DNA of 64,000 nucleotides from G963691885 sp963691885 (GTDB lineage Bacteria > Pseudomonadota > Alphaproteobacteria > UBA8366 > Aestuariispiraceae): positions 248,001 through 312,000 of the forward strand of contig OY829843.1 in NCBI GenBank assembly GCA_963691885.1, in the 5' to 3' direction. The position numbers and the translations under genes are program-made. This document shows positions 51,558-60,210 of this stretch, in pieces. The notes below the pieces were generated by a model. It had not been told where the DNA came from. It did not search any database and worked only from the letters and a program-made list of their open reading frames with translations. Positions within the stretch are counted from its first letter, which is position 1; the number at the start of each line of letters is the position of its first letter.

Positions 51558-52346
51558 TTAGTTGGACAGCTGCCATTTCCGGCCAAGGGTATCGAAGAAA
51601 CCCTGTTCGGCTTTCAGGCCAATCCAGGTGTTGATGTAGTTGATCCAGACCTGATCGCCCTGGGGCAACAGCATCGCGATCGGGGTTCTGGCGCGCGGGG
51701 CGGAAACCGGTACGATCATCATTTGCGGATATTTTTCCACCAGCTTATAGGCCTCAACATTGGAGGTGATATGGGCATCCGCGCGACCTGCGAGAACTTC
51801 CTGAAAATCACGGGCGGGCGCTTCTACGATCCCGTGCTTCGCGTTCGGGAAAAATTCCTTAACCTGCTTCTCCTGGGTGGTCCCGAGGGTCGCGGCAACC
51901 GTCACATCCGGCTTGTTCATATCTTCCCAGTCCTTAAACCGGTCCGCATTCGCTTTCAGCGTGAGGGGGACCGTCGCCAGAGAGAAGTAGCTCTGCGAAT
52001 ACCCGGTTGCCTTGGCGCGGGCCGGTGAGACCGACGCGGAACCCGTCATGTGATATTTGCCGGAAGTTACACCGCTCACCAGCGTTTTCCAGTCGGTTGC
52101 AACAAACTCAACCTCGACACCGAGGTCCTTGGCCAGCTCGGTCATCACGTCGATATCATAACCGGTATAGGAATTGGTTGCCGGGTTCTTCATGGTCATC
52201 GGGTTCCAGTCGCCCGTCGTCCCGACCTTCAGAACACCGCCGCTCAGAATCTCGTTCAGAGCTGATTGCGCATGGGAAATTGTTGCGCCTGCAAACATCA
52301 CACATGCCGCTACGACAGGTGCTGCCACCATCTTGGTCAAACTCAT
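51558..52346 (-). CDS. amino-acid-type ABC transporter substrate-binding protein
   Basis: 262 residues with a signal peptide cleaved near SHAQ (~27). SBP_bac_3 family: GGVLKVGTTGDWNPMTMKN, then YDIDVMTELAKDLGVEVEFV and VAATLGTTQEKQVKEFFPN, with ADAHITSNVEAYKLV. Similar to cyclohexadienyl dehydratase-like periplasmic proteins, but context supports transport. Divergent from the ATPase and permease genes across a 141-base gap that carries a 21-bp dyad. Confidence 0.9.
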   Translation of the reverse strand: MSLTKMVAAPVVAACVMFAGATISHAQSALNEILSGGVLKVGTTGDWNPMTMKNPATNSYTGYDIDVMTELAKDLGVEVEFVATDWKTLVSGVTSGKYHMTGSASVSPARAKATGYSQSYFSLATVPLTLKANADRFKDWEDMNKPDVTVAATLGTTQEKQVKEFFPNAKHGIVEAPARDFQEVLAGRADAHITSNVEAYKLVEKYPQMMIVPVSAPRARTPIAMLLPQGDQVWINYINTWIGLKAEQGFFDTLGRKWQLSN

Positions 52347-52415
52347 TGAAAGCCTCCATATTCGCGAATTTCGAATATCATTGCCCGCATCCCGAATACT
52401 TGCAAGAAATTATAT

Positions 52416-52436
52416 TTGTTGCATGGAATGCAACAA
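52416..52436. promoter_or_regulatory. 21-bp perfect inverted repeat, probable operator
   Basis: Arms TTGTTGCAT and ATGCAACAA around a GGA centre, in the gap between the divergent binding-protein and ATPase genes. Nine perfect base pairs per arm make chance unlikely. The XRE-cupin regulator at 55637 in the same cluster is the natural candidate ligand; binding is inference. Confidence 0.65.
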
Positions 52437-52487
52437 TATGGAGAACTAAAAAGGGTGCAGCACAGAGATTTTAGCGATTGGAACATC

Positions 52488-53240
52488 ATGACATCGCCTG
52501 AGACACAACCCGCGATCCGTGTCGCGAATATCACGAAAAGCTTTGGTTCTTTCAAAGCCCTGAACGGGGTGTCCCTTGACGTATCGCCTGGCGAGAAGGT
52601 CGTCGTTTGCGGCCCGTCCGGATCAGGGAAATCGACGTTGATCCGGTGTGTTAACGGGCTGGAGCAACATGAGAGCGGGACCATCCATGTTGATGGTATT
52701 GAACTGGATAACAGCCCGGAAAGCCTGCGCCAGATCAAGGCCAGGGTGGGTATGGTTTTTCAGCAGTTCAACCTGTTCCCGCATCTGACCGTGTTGGAAA
52801 ACCTGATGCTGGGTCCTGTGCGGGCCCGAAAGTTGTCCCGGTCCGCGGCCGAGGCCCTGGCAATGAAATACCTTGAACGGGTCCAGATTCCGGAACAGGC
52901 AGGGAAGTTCCCGCCGCAACTCTCGGGCGGACAGCAGCAACGCGTCGCCATCGCGCGGTCGCTGTGCATGGAACCCGGGATCCTGCTGTTCGATGAACCG
53001 ACTTCGGCGCTTGACCCGGAGATGATCAAGGAAGTCCTCGACGTCATGACCGAGTTGGCCGAGAGCGGCATGACCATGATCTGCGTTACCCATGAAACAG
53101 GATTTGCCCGTCGCGTCGCCGATAAAATGGTGTTTATGGATCGCGGCGAGATTGTCGAAATCGGCAATCCCGAAACCTTCTTCACCAACCCGGAAAGCCA
53201 GCGATGCCGTGACTTTCTGGACAAGATACTGCACCACTAG
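52488..53240 (+). CDS. amino-acid-type ABC transporter ATP-binding protein
   Basis: 250 residues, GlnQ/HisP type. Walker A GPSGSGKST, signature LSGGQQQRVAIARSL, Walker B ILLFDEPTSALDPE and switch His in CVTHETGFARRVADKM. The ATG at 52488 fits the family N-terminus better than the longer open frame, which would cover the operator region. First gene of the plus-strand half of the cluster. Confidence 0.95.
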   Translation: MTSPETQPAIRVANITKSFGSFKALNGVSLDVSPGEKVVVCGPSGSGKSTLIRCVNGLEQHESGTIHVDGIELDNSPESLRQIKARVGMVFQQFNLFPHLTVLENLMLGPVRARKLSRSAAEALAMKYLERVQIPEQAGKFPPQLSGGQQQRVAIARSLCMEPGILLFDEPTSALDPEMIKEVLDVMTELAESGMTMICVTHETGFARRVADKMVFMDRGEIVEIGNPETFFTNPESQRCRDFLDKILHH

Positions 53241-53250
53241 GGAGGCGAAG

Positions 53251-53991
53251 ATGACCAAACTGATCACCCTTGCCGCCGCTCTTTTGCTACTGACGGGCTG
53301 TTCCGACAAATGGGGCTGGTATGTCGTCAATCCGATGAACAATGCCGGCGCAATCAACCTGCAATTTCTGTTAAGCGGGGCATATTACACAATTGCGCTT
53401 TCCCTGACTGCTATCACCATCTCGACTGTTGTGGGCCTCGCCGTTGCGCTTCCCGCACTTTCCAAGAATGCCGGATTGCGTAGAATCAACAGGGTTTATG
53501 TGGAGCTGGTGCGGTCAGTGCCCATTTTGGTGCTGATCCTGTGGGTCTACTACGGTTTACCGCAAATCACTGGATTGACGATTTCTGTCTTTTGGGCTGG
53601 TGTAATCGCGCTAGCGCTTTCTGACAGCGCCTTCGAAGCAGAGATCTTCAGAGCCGGCATCCAGTCTGTCAGCAAAGGACAGTATGAAGCCGCACATTCC
53701 ATATCGCTGTCCTATAGCGACACAATGCGCTTTGTGATTTTGCCCCAGGCCATTCGGCGGATCTTGCCAGCGCTCGGCAATCAACTGGTCTACATGCTGA
53801 AAATGTCGTCGCTGGTCTCTGTCATCGGAATGCAGGAATTGACCCGAAAAGCCAATGAACTGGTCGTGACTGAGTATCGGCCCTTGGAGATCTATACCGT
53901 ATTGGTGCTGGAATATCTGGTTCTGATTCTGATCGTTTCCGCCGGGGTGCGCTGGCTGGAAAAGAAAATGAAATCCGACGAAAGAGGCTAA
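53251..53991 (+). CDS. amino-acid-type ABC transporter permease
   Basis: 246 residues. An unusual N-terminus (LITLAAALLLLTGCSDKWGW) looks like a lipobox-bearing signal, followed by the HisM/GlnP permease core with LLSGAYYTIALSLTAI, VELVRSVPILVLILWVYYGL and the EAA loop EAAHSISLSYSDTMRFVILP. GGGAGG precedes the ATG. Only one permease gene is present, so it may form a homodimer. It follows the ATPase gene by 10 bases. Confidence 0.92.
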   Translation: MTKLITLAAALLLLTGCSDKWGWYVVNPMNNAGAINLQFLLSGAYYTIALSLTAITISTVVGLAVALPALSKNAGLRRINRVYVELVRSVPILVLILWVYYGLPQITGLTISVFWAGVIALALSDSAFEAEIFRAGIQSVSKGQYEAAHSISLSYSDTMRFVILPQAIRRILPALGNQLVYMLKMSSLVSVIGMQELTRKANELVVTEYRPLEIYTVLVLEYLVLILIVSAGVRWLEKKMKSDERG

Positions 53992-54017
53992 AACAAAAAC
54001 AAGAAAGGACACCTGAA

Positions 54018-54599
54018 ATGGCCGCCTGGATTAAAATGATCTCGGATGAGGACGCCGACGACACCTTGAGCGAAGTTCTTAAACTGGCCCGTACGCCACA
54101 CGGCACCGTTGATAACGTGATGCGGGTCCATTCGCTCCGCCCGTCAACAATGCGGGGTCATGTCGTGCTGTACCGCGCAGCGCTTCACGATGACAGTAAC
54201 ACTCTGCCTGAATGGCTGCAGGAGGTTATCAGTTCCTACGTCTCAATCATCAATGACTGCCCCTACTCCCTTGCCAATCACTGGGCCAATGCGCGTCATT
54301 TGATCGGCGATGACAAACGGGCGGATCAGGTTGAGGCCGCCTTAAACGCGGGCAAGCTGGAGGACGCCTTTGATGGTGCCGAACTCGCCCTGTTGCGCTA
54401 TGCCGAGAAACTGACCCGCCATCCTGGCCAGATGGTTCGGGCCGATGTTGAAGCCCTGAAAGCAGAAGGGGTTGATGACGGCGAGATCCTGGAAGCGAAC
54501 CAGATCATCGGCTATTTCAACTACGTCAATCGCTGCCTGAACGGGCTCGGCGTGACGACCGACGGCGATATCGTAGGGTACTATACGTCTCAAGAATAA
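54018..54599 (+). CDS. AhpD-like (carboxymuconolactone decarboxylase fold) protein
   Basis: 193 residues of the peroxidase-related CMD family. The core helix SSYVSIINDCPYSLANHW corresponds to the usual S-x-x-N-x-C-x-Y-C-x-x-H signature, but the second Cys is Ser here, so a CxxC thiol peroxidase is not formed. The second half has an arrayed helical repeat (LALLRYAEKLTRHPGQMV). It may use the fold for another reaction of the cluster. It starts 26 bases after the permease gene. Confidence 0.82.
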   Translation: MAAWIKMISDEDADDTLSEVLKLARTPHGTVDNVMRVHSLRPSTMRGHVVLYRAALHDDSNTLPEWLQEVISSYVSIINDCPYSLANHWANARHLIGDDKRADQVEAALNAGKLEDAFDGAELALLRYAEKLTRHPGQMVRADVEALKAEGVDDGEILEANQIIGYFNYVNRCLNGLGVTTDGDIVGYYTSQE

Positions 54600-54664
54600 T
54601 GCATTAAAGTTAATAAAGTGCATGATAAGCAATTAACGAAATTGAAAACGCCGGGGAAGAATAA

Positions 54665-55630
54665 ATGTCCTATGCTCAAGCACGCGAACTTGATGCAGGC
54701 TTAATCCCGATCATCGACATCACACCGTTGCGCGATGGCAGCAATGCCACTGACGTGGCAAAGGCCCTTCACGCTGCCAGTCAGTCCCTGGGATTCATCT
54801 ATGTCTCCGGTCATGGCATTGCTGAAACGCTCATCACTGAGGCCCGCGATGAGGCTTTCCGGTTCTTTCGATCTTCCAGCGAGGCGAAACAACACGTCAC
54901 GATCAACAAACAACATCGCGGCTGGTTGGGGCAAAATGCGGCCAAAATGGGCGACGATCAAAAACCGGACCTCAAAGAGAGCTTTGTCTGGGGTTATGAG
55001 GATGATTACGGTAACGCACCGCAGGACCATCCGCTGCAGGGGCTAAATCAATGGCCCGAGACCCAACCAAATTTGCGCAAAGTTGCAACCCGGTATTTTC
55101 AAGCAACCCACAATGTGGCCCATCATTTGATGCGCGGATTCGCCCTTGGGCTTGATCTCGAACCCGATTTCTTCCTACGCACCGCAACCCCGCCACTCAG
55201 CCGGGCTTCCTTCGTCTACTATCCCGAACAGCCGGAAACCCTAGGTCAAGACCAGTTTGGCGTCGGACCCCATACCGATTTCGGCGTTCTGACCGTATTG
55301 TGTCAGGATGATGTCGGGGGCTTGCAGGTACAGGACCAAACCGGGGACTGGGTCCATGCCTCTCCTATCCCGGGAACCCTGGTGATTAACGTCGGGGATC
55401 TTTTATCCCGATGGACAAGGGGGGCCTATAAATCCACACCGCACAGGGTGGTCAATACATCCGGCCGGGAGCGCTTGTCCCTGGTACTGGCCTTTGATCC
55501 AAACCCGGAAACCATGATTGACCCCAGCGACATTTACGGTGACCAAACAGATGACGACGCGCAGGCAATCACCTGCGGTGACTACTTGCTTTGGCGTTTC
55601 GAAAAGGCGTTTTCCTATCGTAAGGGCTGA
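54665..55630 (+). CDS. isopenicillin N synthase-like Fe(II)/2OG oxygenase
   Basis: 321 residues. DIOX_N region at the start (IPIIDITPLRDGSNATDVAK) and the 2OG-FeII_Oxy domain with His203 and Asp205 (PHTDFGVLTVL), His260 (TPHRVVN) and 2OG-binding Arg270 in the R-x-S motif (RERLSLVLAFDP). Such enzymes hydroxylate or cyclise small amino-acid-derived molecules. It precedes the regulator gene by 6 bases and is in the same operon. Confidence 0.92.
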   Translation: MSYAQARELDAGLIPIIDITPLRDGSNATDVAKALHAASQSLGFIYVSGHGIAETLITEARDEAFRFFRSSSEAKQHVTINKQHRGWLGQNAAKMGDDQKPDLKESFVWGYEDDYGNAPQDHPLQGLNQWPETQPNLRKVATRYFQATHNVAHHLMRGFALGLDLEPDFFLRTATPPLSRASFVYYPEQPETLGQDQFGVGPHTDFGVLTVLCQDDVGGLQVQDQTGDWVHASPIPGTLVINVGDLLSRWTRGAYKSTPHRVVNTSGRERLSLVLAFDPNPETMIDPSDIYGDQTDDDAQAITCGDYLLWRFEKAFSYRKG

Positions 55631-55636
55631 GCCGAT

Positions 55637-56233
55637 ATGACAAGCGATATTGACCCGGCGAACAGAAATCCGGTTGACCATGCGATTGGGGCCGCCCTTC
55701 GGGACCTGCGCGAAGACCGTGGTCTGACCGCCCGGCAATTGGCAGAGAATGCCGGGGTCTCAGCGGCCATGATCAGCAGAATCGAAGGGGGTAAAGTCTC
55801 CCCCTCCATTTCCACACTCAGCGCACTGAGCAAATCCCTGGATGTTCCACTGGTAAGCCTGTTTCGCGAAACACCGTCAAATCATGCCGACTTCACCCAT
55901 GTGAAAGCGGGCGAGGGCCTGCACTCAACCAGACTGGTGGATCAACACAGCCACGATTACATAAATCTGGGTAAACATACCAGAAGGGATCTGCATTTCG
56001 AGACCAATCTTGTAACACTGGAGCGACAACCAGCACGGCCGCCAATATATGTTGGCCATGGTGTGATCTTCATTCATTGTGTCGTAGGGGAGGCAATATA
56101 CGGCTATGGGACGCGGGAAATCACACTTAAAGAAGGGGACAGCCTCAGCCTGGATGCGGAGATGCGCCATGGCTTCAAGCGGGTCATCACACCGCGCTTC
56201 CGCTTCCTTTCTGTACAGGCTGAAAGACGATAA
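55637..56233 (+). CDS. XRE-family regulator with cupin domain
   Basis: 198 residues. HTH_3 domain ~17-72 (LRDLREDRGLTARQLAENAG, SAAMISRIEGGKVSPSISTL) and a C-terminal cupin (~115-195, GEAIYGYGTREITLKEGDSL, then LDAEMRHGF). This PuuR/SutR-like type senses a catabolite through the cupin. Candidate regulator of the surrounding cluster and of the 21-bp dyad at 52416. Confidence 0.9.
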   Translation: MTSDIDPANRNPVDHAIGAALRDLREDRGLTARQLAENAGVSAAMISRIEGGKVSPSISTLSALSKSLDVPLVSLFRETPSNHADFTHVKAGEGLHSTRLVDQHSHDYINLGKHTRRDLHFETNLVTLERQPARPPIYVGHGVIFIHCVVGEAIYGYGTREITLKEGDSLSLDAEMRHGFKRVITPRFRFLSVQAERR

Positions 56234-56238
56234 CAGGC

Positions 56239-57351
56239 ATGGCACCAGATCTACAACTTGACTTGGGTGAAGGGTCACTGGCGGCAATGGGGGCACATAA
56301 CCTTCTGGTGAATTGTGCCAATCTGAAACCCGAAGAGAGCCTTCTGATCATTTATGAAGACCCGTCGCTCGGCTGGTATGATGAAGCTGTCCTAGACGCG
56401 ATCACATCTGGCGCAAAAGCGCTTGGCGTGGAACCAACCATCCTGCCGGTGGGTGCACCGACCAATGATCGCGATCCAGCGATTATGGAGATGGTTGACC
56501 GACACGACTGCACCGTTTTTTTAACCCGGATTGGAGACCAGGACCGTTTCGATGATCCGGTCCCGGGTCGGCGAACCGTCATGGTTTATGCCCGAACAAT
56601 TGATATGCTGGCCTCTCCCTATGGGGCAGCAAATCATCAAGCCTTTGTCGCGCTGAAGGGCGCGATAAACACTATCCTGTTCAGTGCGGCCAGGATTGAA
56701 CTGACCTGTCCATTGGGCACAAACCTCACCGGAACACCACAAAAACTGAACCTGCATGACCTGGATAATGGCGGCGATGTCTCTGTCCAGAGATTTCCTT
56801 TAGGGGTTCCAATGCCGATGGGGGCCAAAACCTTCGACGGTCAGATCGCGCTTTCCCGCTATCTGGCGCCTACCGGTTCAAAGGTCTACGAACCGGCCTT
56901 CGCACCAATAGGTGAAACTGTTCTGGCCGAAATAAAAGAAGGGCGCTTGATCACACTCCACGGCAATGAGGAAGATCGAAAAAGCGTCGCGGCCCATCAC
57001 ATGAATATCGCCGGTCAGTTCGGCCTGGATGCGAATGCTATTCACTCATTCCACGCAGGAATGCATCCCGGTTGCGCCTATCTTGCACCGGCATCGGACG
57101 ACCCAGACCGATGGGCAAACTGCATATTCACCAATCCCCGCGTTTTGCATTTCCACACCTGTGGGACCGTTCCGCCGGGCGAAATATGCTGGATGATTTT
57201 TGATCACACACTGCTGGTGGACGGCAAGGCACTCTGGTCACATGGCAGACTCAATGTAGAAGAATTTCCCGAAACTCAAACCTGCCTGGACCAGTGGCCG
57301 GAATTAATGCCGTTGTTCAGGGACCCCGCAATGCAGATCGGGTTGGACTAA
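56239..57351 (+). CDS. M29/NicX-like metalloenzyme
   Basis: 370 residues. Overall pattern resembles the aminopeptidase T (M29)-like superfamily, which also includes the 2,5-dihydroxypyridine dioxygenase NicX. Likely metal ligands lie among His272 and His276 (SFHAGMHPG), His304/His306 (LHFHTCG) and Asp322/His323 (MIFDHTLLVDG). If NicX-like, it would cleave an aromatic N-heterocycle; if peptidase-like, a small amide. The sequence alone does not decide. The gene follows the regulator by 5 bases and ends the operon, 4 bases from the convergent kinase remnant. Confidence 0.65.
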   Translation: MAPDLQLDLGEGSLAAMGAHNLLVNCANLKPEESLLIIYEDPSLGWYDEAVLDAITSGAKALGVEPTILPVGAPTNDRDPAIMEMVDRHDCTVFLTRIGDQDRFDDPVPGRRTVMVYARTIDMLASPYGAANHQAFVALKGAINTILFSAARIELTCPLGTNLTGTPQKLNLHDLDNGGDVSVQRFPLGVPMPMGAKTFDGQIALSRYLAPTGSKVYEPAFAPIGETVLAEIKEGRLITLHGNEEDRKSVAAHHMNIAGQFGLDANAIHSFHAGMHPGCAYLAPASDDPDRWANCIFTNPRVLHFHTCGTVPPGEICWMIFDHTLLVDGKALWSHGRLNVEEFPETQTCLDQWPELMPLFRDPAMQIGLD

Positions 57352-57528
57352 AACCTCAGACTTTCTTGGGCGGTCTTCCCGGAAACTTCAAAAATACGGT
57401 TGTTCCCTGCCCAGGGCTGGACTTGATTTCAAGTTGTCCACCATGCAGCTCCATGATCTGAGCTGTCAAAGCCAACCCCAAGCCTGTCCCCGGGACCGCC
57501 ATCTGTGAAGCGCTAGAGTTGTTTTCAT

Positions 57529-58104
57529 TTAATCGTACGCATAGTTAGCGCCTGCGAAGAAGTTCCAGCACTCCGTTTCGGTGAAGAGATCGCATATTGA
57601 CCCTGTTGCGTTTGTAAGGTCATCGAATGTTCTGGCCTCGGCCTTTCTGAGATGGGCTTTTAATTTTGAGAAGGCTTGTTCGATTGGGTTCAGGTCTGGC
57701 GAATAGGGTGGCAGGAACAGGAACCATGCACCGATGTCGTGCAAGGTTTCAGCGGCACGGTCACTTTTATGGGCGGCGAGATTATCGAGGATAACGACAT
57801 CGCCTCGGCTCAGCGTTGGGGCGAGCTGTGTCTCGACATAGGTCTCAAAGGCGACCTTGGTCATGGGGGCGTTGAGGATCCATGGTGCGGTGAGGCCGCC
57901 GCAGCGCAATCCCGCGATAAAGGTTTGCGTGCGCCAATGACCGAACGGCGTATGCATGACAAGGCGTTGGCCTTTGGGCGCGCGGCCTCTAAGCCGGGTC
58001 ATCTTGGTTGTGGTCGCCGTTTCATCAATAAAAACAAGCCGATGTGGGTCGAGCCGCATGAGAGGTTGTCGCCGGATGATCCAGTGATGACGCGCGCGGC
58101 GCAC
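57529..58104 (-). CDS. IS630 transposase, DDE part (orfB), copy 2
   Basis: Same 191-residue product as in copy 1, with Asp27, Asp107 and Glu142 as catalytic residues. Expressed as the C-terminal part of a frameshift fusion. Confidence 0.93.
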   Translation of the reverse strand: MRRARHHWIIRRQPLMRLDPHRLVFIDETATTTKMTRLRGRAPKGQRLVMHTPFGHWRTQTFIAGLRCGGLTAPWILNAPMTKVAFETYVETQLAPTLSRGDVVILDNLAAHKSDRAAETLHDIGAWFLFLPPYSPDLNPIEQAFSKLKAHLRKAEARTFDDLTNATGSICDLFTETECWNFFAGANYAYD

Positions 58105-58105
58105 A

Positions 58106-58486
58106 TCAGCGCGCTCTTGTTCCCGTGCCCGCAGCGTTTTTTTTATAGCGGTATCCCGCCTTAATCAGAAACCGGCATAGCGTCGCCTTGCTGGTCTTAA
58201 CCCCCAGCGTCGCACTCAATTCGTCCGCCAATTCCCTGAGCGTGATATCGGGCTGTGCATCGACAAGGTCAATGACAAACGCTCTATAGGGTTCGAGCGT
58301 CCCGGTGCCGACAGGACGACGACGACCAGGGCCGCACAATCCGCGACCTTGACGGAACCGCTGCATCAACTTGATCGCAAAGCTTGGGCTGACACCGTAA
58401 AGGCGTGCCGCTGATCGGCACGAGTGACCGGCAATAACGTAAGAAAAAATACGCTCCCGCAAATCCATCGAAATGACTGATGACAT
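58106..58486 (-). CDS. IS630 transposase, HTH part (orfA), copy 2
   Basis: Same 126-residue product as in copy 1, ending just after the A8 slippery tract (plus-strand T8 at 58137-58144). Confidence 0.9.
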   Translation of the reverse strand: MSSVISMDLRERIFSYVIAGHSCRSAARLYGVSPSFAIKLMQRFRQGRGLCGPGRRRPVGTGTLEPYRAFVIDLVDAQPDITLRELADELSATLGVKTSKATLCRFLIKAGYRYKKNAAGTGTRAR

Positions 58487-59675
58487 AATCCCGGTCTCCA
58501 AAATAAAAACAGGGAATCATGCTTCGTAGAAATCTCAAAACCGATTCCGACTAAACGGAACCCGCTCTAATCCCGCGATAAAATGGACTAAGGATCTTCT
58601 CAAGTTCTGCTTCAGGAATGCCCGCGCCTTTGTCCGAAACGCGGAACTCAAAACCACCATCGGTTTCAGAAAACGCAATATCAATGCGATTGTCGTCACC
58701 GCCATGCTTTATGGCATTACCAATGATGTTGATCATCGCTTGCAGGACAAGGCGCTCGTCAAACTCTCGTTCTGCATTTTGCGGCTCAACCGTCACTGCA
58801 TAATTGGGCGCAACCTTGCTGAGCTCTAGTCCTGAAAGAACGACCGCTTCATCAAGAAAAGCATCTATCCGGGTCTTCTGGATTTGCAAATCTCGTTGCT
58901 GCTGGTTGATTTCAATATAGAGCAGTATTTCCCCAATAATACCGTTTAGATGGCGGCCTGCCTGGATAATCGACTTCACATAGCGATCAATCTGATCCGG
59001 TTCCAGCTTCAGGCTATCCCTTAATTCCAGCAACTCGGCATAACCCGAAATCGCGTTCAGCGGTGTGCGGAATTCGTGGCTGATATTCGCAAGAAAAAGA
59101 TCCTTGGCTTTCAAACTACTGGTTGCCTGTGCCAGTGCCTCTGAAAGACGCGCTTGGTCCTTGCGCTCGTCACTGATGTCCTGGGTGGTCCCGGTATGAC
59201 CGATGGGAACGCCCTCGTCGTTATGGACAATTTCCCCGACTTCCCGGACATAGCAAATCTCGCCATCCGGACGGATGATCCGGTATTCAATCGAGTAGTC
59301 CTCGTGGTATGTGTCGTACTGTTTAAAGAGGTCATTGACCCAGCCTCTGTCATCAGGATGCATTAATGCATTGGTCTGCTCCTGACGTGTGATTATCGTA
59401 TCTGGGGGCAGCCCGTGCACGATCAAATATTCAGGCGAATAGTAGAGTATATTATTGTCCAGGTCGGCATCCCAATAACCCAGCTTGGCAATCTGTGCGG
59501 CGCGTCTGGCACGAAACTCACTATCCGTGAAGGTGCGTTTGACCATCGTCTCTAAATTACCTCCTGTCAGGCAGGGGATCATTGGTTGTTCGATTGCGAA
59601 GCAGGAATGCGCACAGTATAAACCTATATATTCTTTAAACTAATTAAATCTATGTTTGGATACTTGGATATTTAA

Positions 59676-60206
59676 ATGGAATTCTCGGAAAAGATTCAGG
59701 AGTACGTGCCCAATGCAAGTGCATCAGCACTGACATTTCTGGCTTCTTGGGCAAAGGCCCGAGACGGACGGTTGGTCCCCTATAAGGAATCTTTCGATCC
59801 ATTATCCGTGCGGGAAATGCTGAGCTTTATCTGGATGTATGAGTATAGGGCGGACATTGGCGACTTTGTCTGCCGGCTGGCGGGGGAGAATGTGAACCTT
59901 GCCTGGGGCAAAAGCATCAAGGGCCTGACGCTGCAACAGATTGTTGGTGAGACAGACCACCCTATCGTCCTGTCCAGATGGTTGGAAATGGTCAAAGAGC
60001 CCCATATACACTACGGCAGTGAGGCTGAAAGACTGTCCGAGCAAAACACGTGGCAGGCTGAGCGCATTATCGCACCGATGGAAACACGCGCTGATGGCAT
60101 TCCCTATGCGTTGGGCCTTAGCCTTTACCAATCAACAGTTGTCGATCCAGACCACGAACCTCTAATACTTGAAGATACGATCCGCATTCCCTGCAGCGAG
60201 ATCTAA
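59676..60206 (+). CDS. stand-alone PAS-domain protein
   Basis: 176 residues. DPLSVREMLSFIWMYEYRAD, then DFVCRLAGENVNLAWGKSIK and LTLQQIVG correspond to the PAS_5-type pattern also seen at 16560. No effector domain. It is divergent from the IS-disrupted kinase, across a ~130-base gap, and could have been its partner. Convergent with the next gene, 4 bases apart. Confidence 0.75.
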   Translation: MEFSEKIQEYVPNASASALTFLASWAKARDGRLVPYKESFDPLSVREMLSFIWMYEYRADIGDFVCRLAGENVNLAWGKSIKGLTLQQIVGETDHPIVLSRWLEMVKEPHIHYGSEAERLSEQNTWQAERIIAPMETRADGIPYALGLSLYQSTVVDPDHEPLILEDTIRIPCSEI

Positions 60207-60210
60207 TCCC

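Larger units (their letters stand above)
57516..58567 (-). mobile_element. IS630-family element, copy 2
   Basis: 1052 bp flanked by TA (57514-57515 and 58568-58569). Same orientation and, as far as read, the same sequence as copies 1 and 3. It lies inside a histidine kinase gene, between the codons for the conserved YRGI and the G2 box. Confidence 0.96.
57356..59546 (-). pseudogene. PAS histidine kinase split by IS630 copy 2
   Basis: The 5' part (58568-59546) encodes a PAS domain (~15-125, KLGYWDADLDNNILYYSPEY, then IRPDGEICYVREVGEIV), HisKA with His157 (SHEFRTPLNAISGYAE) and the first half of the HATPase (INIIGNAIKHGGDD, SDKGAGIPEAE) up to SPFYRGI. The 3' part (57356-57515) continues with SASQMAVPGTGLGLALTAQI and ends in PGRPPKKV. 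Deleting the element and one TA joins the two in frame. The intact protein would have about 378 residues. As it stands the ATP-binding G2 box is lost, so the kinase is inactive. Start ATG at 59546; 59582 is an alternative. Confidence 0.93.
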
